64,000 nucleotides of DNA from contig JAJEBK010000050.1 in NCBI GenBank assembly GCA_022823945.1, forward strand, positions 1 to 64,000. Direction: 5' to 3'. Of this stretch, positions 25,537 through 35,425 are shown in pieces. Position numbers and translations under genes: made by a program. The DNA comes from Anaerolineae bacterium. GTDB lineage: Bacteria > Chloroflexota > Anaerolineae > Aggregatilineales > Phototrophicaceae. The notes beneath the pieces are model-generated. The model was not told where the DNA came from. It did not search any database and saw nothing but the letters and a program-made list of their open reading frames with translations. Each line of letters starts with the position of its first letter. Position 1 is the first letter of the stretch.

Positions 25537-28500
25537 TTGAACCGACGCGCCTTGCGAGCTTTCATCGCAGTCCTGCTGCTGCTGTCATGCTTTATGGCAT
25601 CGGCGCAAGATTCCGACATCAATATCGATATCATCGGCATCGACTCGACCGACCTTGACCAGATCACGATTCATGCCAGCGTGCTGGATGCCAGCGGGAA
25701 GATGGTTTCGGGCTTGGGCTTGGCAGATTTCAGCCTGGGCGGCACATTGGCAGACTTCGGGAAAGTGCTGAAGGTCGAAAATGTGACGGATGACGAGTTG
25801 GCATTTGCCACTGTGCTGGTCATTGATACCAGCAGCAGCATGGCGGGCCGTCCTCTGGAGCAGACACAAGCGGCCGCGCGCGCCTTCATCAATGGCTTGG
25901 GCGAAGATGACCCAGTCGCCATCGTGCTATTCAATTACTCGGTGCGCAATGTGGTCGGCTTCACCACCGACCGCGCCCTGCTCTTGCGCCAGCTCGACAA
26001 TGTCGGTTACGGTGGACCTACCGCGCTTTATGACGCGACGTTGCGCGGGATCGAATTGGCGGCGGCAGCGCCCCTGCCCCGTCGCGCGGTCGTCATCCTG
26101 AGCGATGGCGGCGAATATGGCAATGTCAGCGACAGCACCCGCCCGGAGAGCATCCGCGCCGCCACCATCAATGGCGTGCCGGTCTATGCAATAGGCTTGG
26201 GCTGGAATATCGACCGGCGCTTTTTGGAAGCGATCGCCGCCGAATCCAACGCGGCATTTTATGACTCGCCCACGCCGGACGAATTGGCCGCCATCTTCAG
26301 CGAGCTTGCCTTTGTCTTCCGCAGCCAATATATCATCACCATCAGCGCCGATGTGCCCGCCGATGGCACGCGCTACGACTTCAGCCTGAATGTCAGGACA
26401 GCCGATGGCAGCAGCAGCGCCGGCAGCGCTTTGTTGCGCGCGCCAATCCCCATTCCGCTGCTATTCTTGCCCGATGAGCTCTTCATCGCGCCAATCGCCG
26501 AAGACACGCAAATCACCGTCGAAATCCGCGCCGACCAGGATATTGAAAGTGTCGAGGTGATTCTGGATGGCGAGCTGGTCTCCAATGAGCCGAGCTACAC
26601 CATCCAGCCGGTTGAATTGCAGCCAGGCGAGCATCAGTTGGATGTCACAGTCGAGGATGTGGAAGGCGATATCGGCACACTCAGCACAGAATTTGAAGTG
26701 GCCGCGCTGCCACCGACGCTGGATGACGACTTTGTGCCACCGCCCGAACAAGAAATCGCCGACCCGGAAGTCATCGTGGTCGAGGCTGGTGGACAGACCG
26801 AAATCACCCAGGTCGAGTTCATTGTCGATGGCGAAGTCGTGCAAACCGACAGCGAAGCGCCCTATGAATTTGACCTTGACCCCTTTGTGCTGCTGCCGGA
26901 CGAAGAGCATGTCCTCAGCATTCGCGCCACCAATGCAGGCGGTCAGACCACCACGGTGACCCGGGAGTTCGAGGTCGATTCCATTCCGCCACGCCTCACA
27001 ATCGAGGGACTAGCCCCCGACACTGTCATAGCCGACAGGCTGGCTGGCAGTGTGATCGTCGAAAGCCAGTCGCCCATCGTCAGCCTGAGCATTGAACCCG
27101 AGCTGCCCCATGTAGTTTCGGGCAATCAAATCGACTTCGTGCTCGAGGCAGCTAGTTTGCCACCGGGAACCAATGCCATCACCATCACGGCGGTGGATGA
27201 AGCCGGCGCACAATCAACGCAGACTTTCGACTTTGAAGTCGCCGCGTTGCCGCCGACCGTCGAGCTGAGTGGTCTGCCGCCGGGCAGCGTCATCAACGCA
27301 GCGCAAGATGTGCAAGTCCAGGCGGGCGGGCAAACCGAAATCGAGCGCATAGAAGTGGCATACGATGGCGGCGCTCCCCGGCCAGTCGAAGCGGACACTT
27401 TTACAATTCCCGCCGAAAACCTGGGTGATGGGGCGCACGAAGCCACAGTGAGCGTCATCAATGCCAGCGGTGAGACGAGCACGATCACGCTGCCATTCAC
27501 GATTGATCTGCCACCGACGCCGACTTTGACACCGACAACCACGAATACACCAACGGATACGCCTGTCCCAACAGACACGAATACGCCACTTCCAACGGAA
27601 ACGAGCACGGCGCTGCCAACAGAAACAAGCGCGTCTGCCCCAGCCGAAACGGGCACGCCACTGCCAACGAACACGAATACGCCGCTGCCAACGAACACGA
27701 ATACGCCGCTGCCAACGAGCACGAATACACCGCTGCCAACGGACACTGATACGCCTGTCCCGACAGACATGCCGACAGATACACCTGTCCCAACTGACAT
27801 GCCGACAGATACACCTGTCCCAACGGACACGCCGACGGATACGCCTGTCCCAACGGACACGCCGACGGATACGCCCGTCCCAACGGACACGCCAACAAAT
27901 ACGCCTGTCCCAACGGACACGCCAACGAACACGCCTGTCCCGACAGACACTCCGACGGATACGCCCGTCCCAACTGACACGCCAGCACCTACAGACACGC
28001 CAACAAATACGCCTGTCCCGACAGACACGCCAACGAACACGCCCGTCCCAACGGACACGCCAACGAACACGCCCGTCCCGACAGATACGCCAACGAACAC
28101 GCCTATCCCGACAGACACGCCTGTCCCGACAGACACGCCAACGAACACGCCTGTCCCAACAGACACGCCGACTAACACGCCAGCACCTACAGACACGCCA
28201 ACGAATACGCCTGTCCCAACAGACACGCCAACGAACACGCCTATCCCGACAGACACGCCAACGAATACACCCGTTCCAACCGATACGCCGACTAACACGC
28301 CTATCCCAACGGACACGCCGACGGACACGCCCGTCCCGACAGACACGCCAACAAACACGCCTATCCCGACAGACACGCCAACGAATACACCCGTTCCAAC
28401 CGATACGCCGACTAACACGCCTGTCCCAACTGACACGCCAACGAACACGCCTATCCCAACCGACACGCCAACGAATACGCCTGTCCCAACAGACACGCCG

Positions 28501-28896
28501 ACTAACACACCAGCACCTACAGACACGCCGACCAGCACACCGACTCCGACAGCGGACATCACAGCGACCGCCCAGGCAGAATCGAGCTTGATCGCGCGGC
28601 TGCAAGGCACACTGGATGCAGAAGCCACCGCCACAGCGCAACTCGAAACAGCCGTCGCGCAGACACCCACCACAGCGCCTACCGAGCTGCAACCCGCCGA
28701 TACCGAAGCGCCCACCGAAGCCGCTGTGGTCGAGCCGACTGCCCAACCAACTTTGACGCCGGTGACCATCACCGAGATTGAAGCGCCAGCAGCTGACGAG
28801 CCGGCTACGCGCGACGATGTCTTGGCGATCGCTGCAGTAGTCGGCGGCCTGGCGCTGCTGCTCTTGCTCTTCTTGATCGGGCGGCGTCGCAATTAG
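25537..28896 (+). CDS. Surface protein with VWA domain, Ig-like modules and Thr-Pro repeat stalk
   Basis: A 1119-residue protein from a TTG start (the nearby ATG at 25512 is out of frame and closes quickly). The signal peptide is [23 protein letters not shown] domain spans about 45-260 with MIDAS residues D97, S99 and S101 in DTSSSMAGR. Four Ig-like segments follow (about 290-660), several beginning PPTLD or PPTVE with 'GQTEI' strands. Residues 660-1005 are a tandem array of about 30 decapeptides based on [11 protein letters not shown] final hydrophobic helix ([18 protein letters not shown]) ends in RRRN. It should span the wall as a stalk, possibly adhesive; the ligand is unknown. Confidence 0.9.
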   Translation: MNRRALRAFIAVLLLLSCFMASAQDSDINIDIIGIDSTDLDQITIHASVLDASGKMVSGLGLADFSLGGTLADFGKVLKVENVTDDELAFATVLVIDTSSSMAGRPLEQTQAAARAFINGLGEDDPVAIVLFNYSVRNVVGFTTDRALLLRQLDNVGYGGPTALYDATLRGIELAAAAPLPRRAVVILSDGGEYGNVSDSTRPESIRAATINGVPVYAIGLGWNIDRRFLEAIAAESNAAFYDSPTPDELAAIFSELAFVFRSQYIITISADVPADGTRYDFSLNVRTADGSSSAGSALLRAPIPIPLLFLPDELFIAPIAEDTQITVEIRADQDIESVEVILDGELVSNEPSYTIQPVELQPGEHQLDVTVEDVEGDIGTLSTEFEVAALPPTLDDDFVPPPEQEIADPEVIVVEAGGQTEITQVEFIVDGEVVQTDSEAPYEFDLDPFVLLPDEEHVLSIRATNAGGQTTTVTREFEVDSIPPRLTIEGLAPDTVIADRLAGSVIVESQSPIVSLSIEPELPHVVSGNQIDFVLEAASLPPGTNAITITAVDEAGAQSTQTFDFEVAALPPTVELSGLPPGSVINAAQDVQVQAGGQTEIERIEVAYDGGAPRPVEADTFTIPAENLGDGAHEATVSVINASGETSTITLPFTIDLPPTPTLTPTTTNTPTDTPVPTDTNTPLPTETSTALPTETSASAPAETGTPLPTNTNTPLPTNTNTPLPTSTNTPLPTDTDTPVPTDMPTDTPVPTDMPTDTPVPTDTPTDTPVPTDTPTDTPVPTDTPTNTPVPTDTPTNTPVPTDTPTDTPVPTDTPAPTDTPTNTPVPTDTPTNTPVPTDTPTNTPVPTDTPTNTPIPTDTPVPTDTPTNTPVPTDTPTNTPAPTDTPTNTPVPTDTPTNTPIPTDTPTNTPVPTDTPTNTPIPTDTPTDTPVPTDTPTNTPIPTDTPTNTPVPTDTPTNTPVPTDTPTNTPIPTDTPTNTPVPTDTPTNTPAPTDTPTSTPTPTADITATAQAESSLIARLQGTLDAEATATAQLETAVAQTPTTAPTELQPADTEAPTEAAVVEPTAQPTLTPVTITEIEAPAADEPATRDDVLAIAAVVGGLALLLLLFLIGRRRN
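27520..28550 (+). repeat. Tandem 30-base repeat encoding the Thr-Pro stalk
   Basis: Units such as ACGCCTGTCCCGACAGACAC plus GCCAACGAAC recur about every 30 bases, with drift mainly at third positions and at the D/N and V/I/A positions. It lies wholly within the VWA protein frame. The repeats are adjacent without spacers, so it is not a CRISPR array. Confidence 0.9.
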
Positions 28897-28909
28897 GAGC
28901 CAGCCGGGC

Positions 28910-30166
28910 GTGAGCCGAAGCGCAGACCGGGACGCCAGGCGCAATTCCCAGGTCTGTTGGCTCAGCAGCGCGCGTTATAGCCAGCCGCTGGACAGCACCA
29001 GCGCGCGCAAGTGGCAGTTGCTGGCTGGTCTGCCTGGTTATGAAATTCGCGTCATCGGCTTCGCGACGAGTTCGCGAGCGAGACATTTCCATGAACAGGT
29101 CGACTTTTACCTGCTGCCACAATTGCCGCTTTCGCTGCTGCGCTATCTGACCTTCTTTGTCATGGCACCACTGCTGCTGGGCTGGCTGACAATGCGCCGC
29201 AGAGCCGATATCATCGTGGCGCAAAGCCCTTTTGAAGGCGCGGTTGGCGCTTGGGTGAAGCTGCTGGGACGGCTGATCGGGCGCACCCCACGGCTGATCA
29301 TCGAGAATCACAACAATTTTGAGGTCGATCTTTTTTTGCAGCGACGGGTGCCTTTGCCCGGCGCCTATCGCGCCATGATGATGGCCTTCGCGCGGCTTGC
29401 ATTTCGTCATGCCGATGCCACCCGCGTCGTTTCATCAACAACGGCTGAACGTTGCCGGGCTTTTGCGCCGCAGTTGCCACAAGTGCGCTTCATGACCTGG
29501 AGCGACACCGATGTTTTTCGCCATACGCCCCGCCAAATGCCAGCCGAGCAGGCTGTCGATATCGTCTATGCGGGCGTGCTGCGCCCAGGCAAAGGCGTGC
29601 ATCATCTGCTGGACGCCTTCGCCAGGCTCGACCATCCGCAAGCGCGCTTGCAGCTGGTCGGCGCGCCTGCCAATGCCGATTACGCCGCTGCATTGCACCG
29701 TCAGGCGCAGGAGCTCGGCATCAGCCAGCGCGTGCAATTCGTGGGGGCGGTGAGCCAGAGCCGGCTGGCGGGATATTTCGCTGCGGCGCGCGTGATGGTC
29801 TTGCCATCGCTGTCGGAAGGGCTGCCGCGTGTGATCGTCGAAGCGATGATGACGGGCACGCCGGTCATCGGCACGCGCATCAGCGGCATTCCCGATATCA
29901 TCCAGGATGGCGAAAACAGCCTGCTCATTTCGCCCGACGATGCCGACGATCTGCTGCGCGCGCTGCGGCAGATTTATGCGCTGGATGTGGCGGTTATGGC
30001 TGCCAAGGCTCGCTCGTTTGCGCTGGATTTCTTCTCGCCAGACAAATACGCCGCTGGCTATCAACAGCTGTTTGAGACCGCTTTGCGCCGGCCCGCCACC
30101 GCAACCGCAACAAGCGCCGAGCCAGGCAAACCAGGCGCGATCGACAACAAGTCCGTCAGCGAATGA
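28910..30166 (+). CDS. Glycosyltransferase family 4
   Basis: A 418-residue GT-B glycosyltransferase. The start is GTG, with TAGGAGCC upstream and only 13 bases from the previous stop. The N-terminal half has membrane-associated hydrophobic stretches (YLTFFVMAPLLLGWLT). The C-terminal nucleotide-sugar domain is typical of GT4: VYAGVLRPGKGVHHLLDAFA, LQLVGAPANADY, VQFVGAVSQSRLAGYFAAAR and the E-x7-E motif region LPSLSEGLPRVIVEAMMTGT. It probably adds a sugar during extracellular polysaccharide or glycolipid assembly; the donor is unknown. Confidence 0.9.
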   Translation: MSRSADRDARRNSQVCWLSSARYSQPLDSTSARKWQLLAGLPGYEIRVIGFATSSRARHFHEQVDFYLLPQLPLSLLRYLTFFVMAPLLLGWLTMRRRADIIVAQSPFEGAVGAWVKLLGRLIGRTPRLIIENHNNFEVDLFLQRRVPLPGAYRAMMMAFARLAFRHADATRVVSSTTAERCRAFAPQLPQVRFMTWSDTDVFRHTPRQMPAEQAVDIVYAGVLRPGKGVHHLLDAFARLDHPQARLQLVGAPANADYAAALHRQAQELGISQRVQFVGAVSQSRLAGYFAAARVMVLPSLSEGLPRVIVEAMMTGTPVIGTRISGIPDIIQDGENSLLISPDDADDLLRALRQIYALDVAVMAAKARSFALDFFSPDKYAAGYQQLFETALRRPATATATSAEPGKPGAIDNKSVSE

Positions 30167-30254
30167 GCGCAGCCAATCCCCTGCTGCACGAACGCATACC
30201 CAAGCTCTTGTTTGCCTGGTATTGTGTGCGCAGGCTGATGCCGCGGGCAGAGAC

Positions 30255-32243
30255 CTAAGGCTGCACCACCAGCGTAGTCAGATATTCGAGTTGGCGGTCG
30301 GTGGGCGCGCTATCCGCCGTGTGTACAAGCAGATTCTGCGGCGATGCGCCTGCTTCGCCCGGCGTTTCGTACATGCCGAGCAGCAGTGGATAGTCGCCAG
30401 CCGGCAAGTCGCAAGGCAAGCGCAGTTCCCGCTCGTCAAAATAAAGTTGCTCGGGCTGCCAAATAGAAGTCGGATAGATGCCGCCTGGCACGGCATCGCT
30501 GTTCACGACCCCCTGTCCGTTTGCCCCGGCGACAACCAGGGTGCTGCTGTAGAGTTTGTCCTGCGGCTGCGCGACCGACCACCAGGTATCGACAGAGATG
30601 AGGTCGCAGGGCTGCACGACATGGTCATGATTCAAGCGCCAGGCTTGCAGGACAATGTCTTCTCCAAAGCGCAGCAAGGGCGCGAGATCTCGCGGCTGAT
30701 GGCGATATTCCCGCACTTCCAGCCCACGATAATAGGTCTCGCCGCGAAATTTCACCGCGCTGTAGAGCGAGAATTGGTCTTCAATCGCCTCCAGCATGGC
30801 CTCGCCGGCCGGGTAGCTGTTGCCCAGCACCAGCCACAGTCGCGGGCTGTCTGCCAGGTAGCTGGGCAGTCGCGTCACATCGTCAGGATAGCGGCGCGAT
30901 TCCAGCAGCGATTCATTGAAGCGGATTGGCGCGCTGGCTATGGCAGCCTGCCCTTGGCCGCTGAAGTGGAAGATGTCGTCCCTGCCCAGGTCCAGCCGCG
31001 AGCGCTCTTGCAGATAATAGTTGATAGCGATATTTTCCCACAGTTGCCCAGCTATCACAGCAAAGCGGTCATGAGCCGGGTCGGCATGTTGTTCCAGATG
31101 AGCGATGATCTCCCAATAACCGCCATTGCTGCTGTGCGAACGAAATTGCGAAACGAATGGTATGCAGAAAAACAGCACCGCCAGCAATTGCAACGTGCCT
31201 GGCAGCTGGCGCAGGGACAAACAAGCCAGCAGGACGATGAATGGCGCGGCTATCAAGAAATGGCGCGGCGTGACGCTGGGAATTGCCAGGTTCACCAACA
31301 GCGGCAAAGCCAGCGTCATCAGCAGCGAAAGCAGCAGCCAGCCTTCTCGCCACCAGGTCGCGGAGCGCATGATTGCGCCCCAGGGCAGGTGGTCGGATTG
31401 CGTTCGTCCGCCCGGTTGCGCCAGGCACTTGCCGATGACGACAAGCAGGCCGCCAGCCAGCAAAAACAGACCCAGCGCCTCGGGCCGGAAATGCAAATGG
31501 TCATACAGAACTTGCATGCCTGGCCAGTTCGTGTTGATATTATGGCTGATGCTGCCGCTGTGCCCGCCAAAATTAAGATAAGCGCGATACGCGATCACGA
31601 GACCCAAAGCCAGTACAAAGGCGACTTCACGGCGCTGACGGCGCAGGTCGATGCGCGCAAAGAGCACAATGCCCAGCAATTGCGCGATATAAACATAAGA
31701 CAAATAGGGATGCACAAAAGCCGGCAGAACCGCCACCAGACTCAGCAGGCATCCGCTTCGGCGATCGGGCTGACGAACGAAGCGCAGCAGCGCCCAGGGC
31801 AGACCTGCCGCGCCAAGCGCCAACGCCGCATAAGGACGCGCCTCGTGCGTATAAAACGCGAAGAGGCTGTAAGTGCCCAGCAGCATCAGCGCCAGCCAGC
31901 CAACGCGCCGGCCATACAAATCTGCCGCCAGCCGATAGAACATCGCAAGGGTGAGCAAGGTCGTCAGGGTGGAAAAGAAGCGCACGATGCGTTCGCTGTG
32001 TCCAAACAGGTGCAGCCAGATATCTTGCAAAAAGTTGGGCGGCGGCAACTGATAAAGGACCTGGGCGATATGCGCCGGCAAGCCGACCTCGCGGATATTC
32101 TGCAAGGCATAATGCACATCCCAGGCTTCGTCCTGACGATAGGCGCGGTTATGAAAGTGATGCGCTTGTATGCTAATGAGGAACAGTATCGTCAGCGCGG
32201 GCAGCAGGATGCGGGATATGCTAGGGTGTGGCTGGGCGCTCAT
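30255..32243 (-). CDS. Multi-spanning membrane protein, GT39/PMT-like glycosyltransferase
   Basis: About 662 residues from the ATG at 32243 (GTGAGG upstream; alternative ATG at 32279). It has about ten transmembrane segments in the first 420 residues, an early acidic loop RQDEAWDVHYAL resembling the DE motif of GT39/ArnT-type enzymes, and LFAFYTHEARPYAALALGAA, the conserved 'EARPY' segment of that group. A 200-residue extracytoplasmic C-terminal domain follows. Such enzymes move sugars from polyprenyl phosphate to proteins or lipids outside the membrane, consistent with the GT2 dolichyl-phosphate-type enzyme at 45768. Confidence 0.85.
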   Translation of the reverse strand: MSAQPHPSISRILLPALTILFLISIQAHHFHNRAYRQDEAWDVHYALQNIREVGLPAHIAQVLYQLPPPNFLQDIWLHLFGHSERIVRFFSTLTTLLTLAMFYRLAADLYGRRVGWLALMLLGTYSLFAFYTHEARPYAALALGAAGLPWALLRFVRQPDRRSGCLLSLVAVLPAFVHPYLSYVYIAQLLGIVLFARIDLRRQRREVAFVLALGLVIAYRAYLNFGGHSGSISHNINTNWPGMQVLYDHLHFRPEALGLFLLAGGLLVVIGKCLAQPGGRTQSDHLPWGAIMRSATWWREGWLLLSLLMTLALPLLVNLAIPSVTPRHFLIAAPFIVLLACLSLRQLPGTLQLLAVLFFCIPFVSQFRSHSSNGGYWEIIAHLEQHADPAHDRFAVIAGQLWENIAINYYLQERSRLDLGRDDIFHFSGQGQAAIASAPIRFNESLLESRRYPDDVTRLPSYLADSPRLWLVLGNSYPAGEAMLEAIEDQFSLYSAVKFRGETYYRGLEVREYRHQPRDLAPLLRFGEDIVLQAWRLNHDHVVQPCDLISVDTWWSVAQPQDKLYSSTLVVAGANGQGVVNSDAVPGGIYPTSIWQPEQLYFDERELRLPCDLPAGDYPLLLGMYETPGEAGASPQNLLVHTADSAPTDRQLEYLTTLVVQP

Positions 32244-32329
32244 CTGCCTCACTGCGGTCGTGTATTGTCCGACTGTCATTGTAGACTTGAAAGCGACTAT
32301 CAACAAGCCAGCCCCACGGAGGACCCCGC

Positions 32330-32626
32330 ATGACAATCATTCGCTGCGCATCGTGTGATGGCTTTGGCTGGTTCGAGGACGAAATCGGCAGCGGCATAGA
32401 CTGCGACTGGTGCACCGGCGCGGGATATGTATATCGGGATGCCGCCGGGCGCGATCTGCCCATTCCCCGGCACGAGTATGCCCAAGTCGCCGCTGAGCTG
32501 GAAGCGCTGGAAGCAGAGCGGCTGCGCGAGATGGGCTATCGGGGCGGGGCGAAGAAACCCTGGCAGCAGCAGATCCGCCAAGGCACACAGCTCGGGCACG
32601 ATCCTTACACAGACGGCAAACAATAG
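32330..32626 (+). CDS. Small zinc-ribbon-like protein
   Basis: A 98-residue protein. Two CxxC knuckles, CASCDGFGWFED and CDWCTGAGYVYRD, resemble the zinc-binding repeats of DnaJ cysteine-rich domains, but there is only one pair and no J domain. A charged helix follows (YAQVAAELEALEAERLREMG). It is divergent from the membrane glycosyltransferase. GGAGGA lies just upstream of the ATG. The function is unknown; a single structural zinc is likely. Confidence 0.75.
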   Translation: MTIIRCASCDGFGWFEDEIGSGIDCDWCTGAGYVYRDAAGRDLPIPRHEYAQVAAELEALEAERLREMGYRGGAKKPWQQQIRQGTQLGHDPYTDGKQ

Positions 32627-32722
32627 CGACACCGTGCAGAAAGCGTTTATCGTTTGCAAGCAGCCACGGGGCGCGATAAGCTCTGCTATTCAGTTTATAG
32701 ACTCGCCCGGCCGGCACAGCAA

Positions 32723-33409
32723 ATGTCAGAAAAGATCCTGATTATTGATCATGAGCAAGCCGCATCTGAGCGGCTCTTGAGCTTGCTGGTTGGGCGCGGC
32801 TACCTGGCACAACACGCCAGCACAGGCATCGGTGGCTTGCGCAGCTCCTACATGCAGCAGCCAGACCTGGTCTTGCTGGAAGCGAATCTGCCAGATATGG
32901 ACGGCTGCGAGCTGTGCCGCCGGCTACGCGATTTGTCCGATATGCCGATTATCTTCATCAGCGCAGTTGGCGACACGCGCGATATCGTCTTGGGCTTTGA
33001 AGCGGGGGCGGACGATTATGTGCGCAAGCCCTTTGACAATGACGAATTGCTGGCGCGCATACGCACACGCTTGCTTCGTTCGCCACGCCAGCGCAACAGC
33101 GAAGAACTCGTCTTCAACAATGGCGAGCTGCGCATCAATTTCATCAACCGCGAGGTATTTGTCCGCGGCCAGCCCACACATCTGACGCCCAAGGAATTCA
33201 GTTTGCTGGCGGCGCTGGCACGCAATGCCGGGCGCGTTGTCTCGCGGCAAGAACTGGTTACACAAGCCTGGGGCGAGCGCTATAGCGATGCCACCGACAG
33301 CCTGAAGCTCTATGTGCATTATTTGCGCCGCAAGCTGGAGCGCGATCCCCTGCAGCCTGAATACATCCTCACCTCGCGCGGAGTTGGCTATCGCTTTGTC
33401 AAACGGTAG
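32723..33409 (+). CDS. OmpR/PhoB-type response regulator with Glu at the phosphorylation site
   Basis: A 228-residue regulator: receiver domain (1-115) and winged-helix DNA-binding domain (about 130-228: THLTPKEFSLLAALARNAGR, VSRQELVTQAWG, YVHYLRRKLE, SRGVGYRFVKR). The position of the phospho-accepting aspartate is Glu53 (DLVLLEANLPDMDG) and the second residue of the acidic pair is His10 (IIDHE), while Ser80 and Lys102 are kept. No histidine kinase is adjacent. It is thus an orphan, probably phosphorylation-independent or permanently active-like regulator. It should bind DNA as a dimer; targets are unknown. Confidence 0.92.
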   Translation: MSEKILIIDHEQAASERLLSLLVGRGYLAQHASTGIGGLRSSYMQQPDLVLLEANLPDMDGCELCRRLRDLSDMPIIFISAVGDTRDIVLGFEAGADDYVRKPFDNDELLARIRTRLLRSPRQRNSEELVFNNGELRINFINREVFVRGQPTHLTPKEFSLLAALARNAGRVVSRQELVTQAWGERYSDATDSLKLYVHYLRRKLERDPLQPEYILTSRGVGYRFVKR

Positions 33410-33412
33410 TGC

Positions 33413-34531
33413 CTAATCCAGCAGCGAACGCAGCGCTTCATCGGTGGACCTGACCATCGATTCAAAGCTGAACTTTTCCAGCCCCAGCCGCGTGTTGGCA
33501 GCCAATTCGGCGCGGCGCGCAAGCAGCTCCGTGATGCTCGCTCGCAGCCCGGCGATATCGACATGCGCCACCAGCAGGCCATTGCGGCCATCTTGCACGA
33601 CTTCCGCGTTGCCGCCCACTGCGCTGGCCAACACAGGCGTTCCTACATACAGGCTCTCCAACAGGGTGTGCGACAAGCCTTCGTAGGCGCTGTACAAGGC
33701 AACAGCGTCTGCCGCTTTCATCATCCGCATGACATCTGCCGGTGGCAATTGGCCAGTGAATTGCACCCGCCCCGGCAACTGCGCCGCCAAGGCTTCCAGC
33801 CGCGCGCGGTCGGGTCCATCACCAGCCACGACCAACCGCACATCGGGCAGCCCAGCCAGCGCCGAGATCAAATGGTCGATGCCTTTCCAGCGCTGCAGGC
33901 GAGCTATCGAAAGCAGTGTCGGCGCATCGCCCCAGCCCAGCTGCCGACGGATGGCTTTGCGCGATTGAGTGGGCAATGCGATATCGGGCAGCGCGTTGTA
34001 AATGACATGGACTTTGGCGCGATTGACACCCCAGCCCAGCGCCATGTCACGGAGATACTGGCTGGGCACGATAACCGCGTCTTGCCCCGCCACCTGCCGC
34101 GAGCGTGAGCGCTTTTGCCAGCGGACGCGCATATCGCCACCAGGCTGCTGGAAGCCGTCTATGCCCAGTTCGGGCGGGATCCAGCCTTTGCGCAGGCAGC
34201 GTTCCCAAGCCTGGTCGCCAACCACTTTCATGATGCGCGGAATGTTGCGGCGCGTCCACAGCGGCAAGTCGATGGTGTGCGAATAGACGACATCCGCCCA
34301 CGCCAAATCTTCAAAAGCAGACCGCGCATACTTCGCCAGGCGCAGCGGATAGATTTCCCTTTCAATCCGTTTGACTCGGTAGGGATAATCACCAGCCTGG
34401 GGCAGCCCATAGCTCAGCACGCGCACCTGCCAGCCGCGCATTTGCAGGGCAGGCAGTATGGCGCGCAAATAAGTCGCAGGTCCCCCTGGCTCGGGGTGGA
34501 AGATGCCGCTGGCGACCAGGAGCTTCGGCAC
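33413..34531 (-). CDS. Glycosyltransferase family 4
   Basis: A 372-residue GT-B enzyme beginning LLVASGIFHPEPGGPATYLR, the N-terminal acceptor-domain pattern of GT4. The donor domain shows LLSIARLQRWKGIDHLISAL, VRLVVAGDGPDRARLEALAA, VQFTGQLPPADVMRMMKAA and the E-x7-E type segment YSAYEGLSHTLLESLYVGTP. It lies three bases downstream of the methyltransferase gene on the same strand, so the two are one operon. It converges with the response regulator gene (3-base gap). Confidence 0.92.
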   Translation of the reverse strand: MPKLLVASGIFHPEPGGPATYLRAILPALQMRGWQVRVLSYGLPQAGDYPYRVKRIEREIYPLRLAKYARSAFEDLAWADVVYSHTIDLPLWTRRNIPRIMKVVGDQAWERCLRKGWIPPELGIDGFQQPGGDMRVRWQKRSRSRQVAGQDAVIVPSQYLRDMALGWGVNRAKVHVIYNALPDIALPTQSRKAIRRQLGWGDAPTLLSIARLQRWKGIDHLISALAGLPDVRLVVAGDGPDRARLEALAAQLPGRVQFTGQLPPADVMRMMKAADAVALYSAYEGLSHTLLESLYVGTPVLASAVGGNAEVVQDGRNGLLVAHVDIAGLRASITELLARRAELAANTRLGLEKFSFESMVRSTDEALRSLLD

Positions 34532-34534
34532 CGC

Positions 34535-35311
34535 CTACCTCACGCGCGCGCGGATGAGGGTGTGGCGATTTTCGAAGGTCGCCTGCGGGCTGCCCCAACG
34601 CTGCGGGTTCATCCAGTCGCGGGCGATCGGCGGGGCAGCGATCATCAGCGCGGTCAGCTGCGCGATCATAGCGTCGCCGTGCCCCTGCCGCCGCACCCAG
34701 GGGTCGAGTTCATGCGCCTTGCGATACGGCTCGCTGTATTCGACCATGAGTCCCGCGCGAGCGCAGATCTGCGTCCATTCGGCTTGATTGAAGGCGCGGT
34801 TGTGGCTGGGGTCGCGCAGGCGTTCAAAGGCATCGACATAGCGAGCCGCCTGGTCATCAAAGGGCAGCAGATGGTCTTGCAGCATCAGCAGACCGCCGGG
34901 TTTGAGCACGCGGGCGCATTCGAGCAAAAAGCGCTGAACATCGGGGAAGTGATGCGGAGCGATGCGGCAACAGACCAGATCGAACTGCTCGCGGTCAAAA
35001 GGCAAATCCTCCGCATCCGCCTGCCGGAATGACACATTGTCAACGCCCCGCCCGGTGATGAATTGGCGCGCCGATTCGAGCATGCGCGGTGTCAAGTCGC
35101 TGGCCACAACCTGCCCGACATGCGGCGCGAACTTCAGCGCAGTGTGTCCGCCGCCGGTTGCGATATCCAGCGCCCGCCAATGTTTTTGGGGCTGCGCGAT
35201 CGCCAGCAGTCGATCCAGATCACTGCCATGCGCGTGCGTTTCCGATGTTACATAGCCTTCGGCGAATTGGCTGTAACGGGCTCGAGACAAGGATTTGGAG
35301 TCGCGAGTCAT
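34535..35311 (-). CDS. SAM-dependent class I methyltransferase
   Basis: A 258-residue protein with the UbiE/COQ5-like core: motif I ALDIATGGGHTALKFA, the acidic motif VVASDLTPRMLESA, motif II DAEDLPFDREQFDLVCCR and motif III ARVLKPGGLLMLQD. Homologues act on quinones, small molecules and lipids, so the substrate is open. The C-terminal part (WTQICARAGLMVEYSEPYR) is standard for the group. It is co-transcribed with the following GT4 gene. It is divergent from the S9 peptidase gene. Confidence 0.9.
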   Translation of the reverse strand: MTRDSKSLSRARYSQFAEGYVTSETHAHGSDLDRLLAIAQPQKHWRALDIATGGGHTALKFAPHVGQVVASDLTPRMLESARQFITGRGVDNVSFRQADAEDLPFDREQFDLVCCRIAPHHFPDVQRFLLECARVLKPGGLLMLQDHLLPFDDQAARYVDAFERLRDPSHNRAFNQAEWTQICARAGLMVEYSEPYRKAHELDPWVRRQGHGDAMIAQLTALMIAAPPIARDWMNPQRWGSPQATFENRHTLIRARVR

Positions 35312-35425
35312 GGATGGACGCTCCTGGCTATTGTGTCATGCCAATTTTACCCGCAGCCAGCGCGCAGGGCAGGCGCAAAATGCGCTAGACTCGTCCTCAA
35401 TATCAACGCGACTGAGGAGGTCAAG

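Noticed and set aside
27520..28550. CRISPR-like periodicity
   Set aside because: Units abut without unique spacers, are in frame with a protein, and vary mostly at third codon positions.
27126..28944. Two long minus-strand frames over the Thr-Pro repeat ([18 protein letters not shown] translation)
   Set aside because: They are mirror frames of the tandem DNA repeat; the plus-strand protein has a signal peptide, VWA domain and anchor.
29907..32333. 808-residue plus-strand frame across the GT4 end and the membrane glycosyltransferase
   Set aside because: Its translation is Gln/Arg-rich without motifs; the minus strand encodes a typical multi-spanning enzyme.
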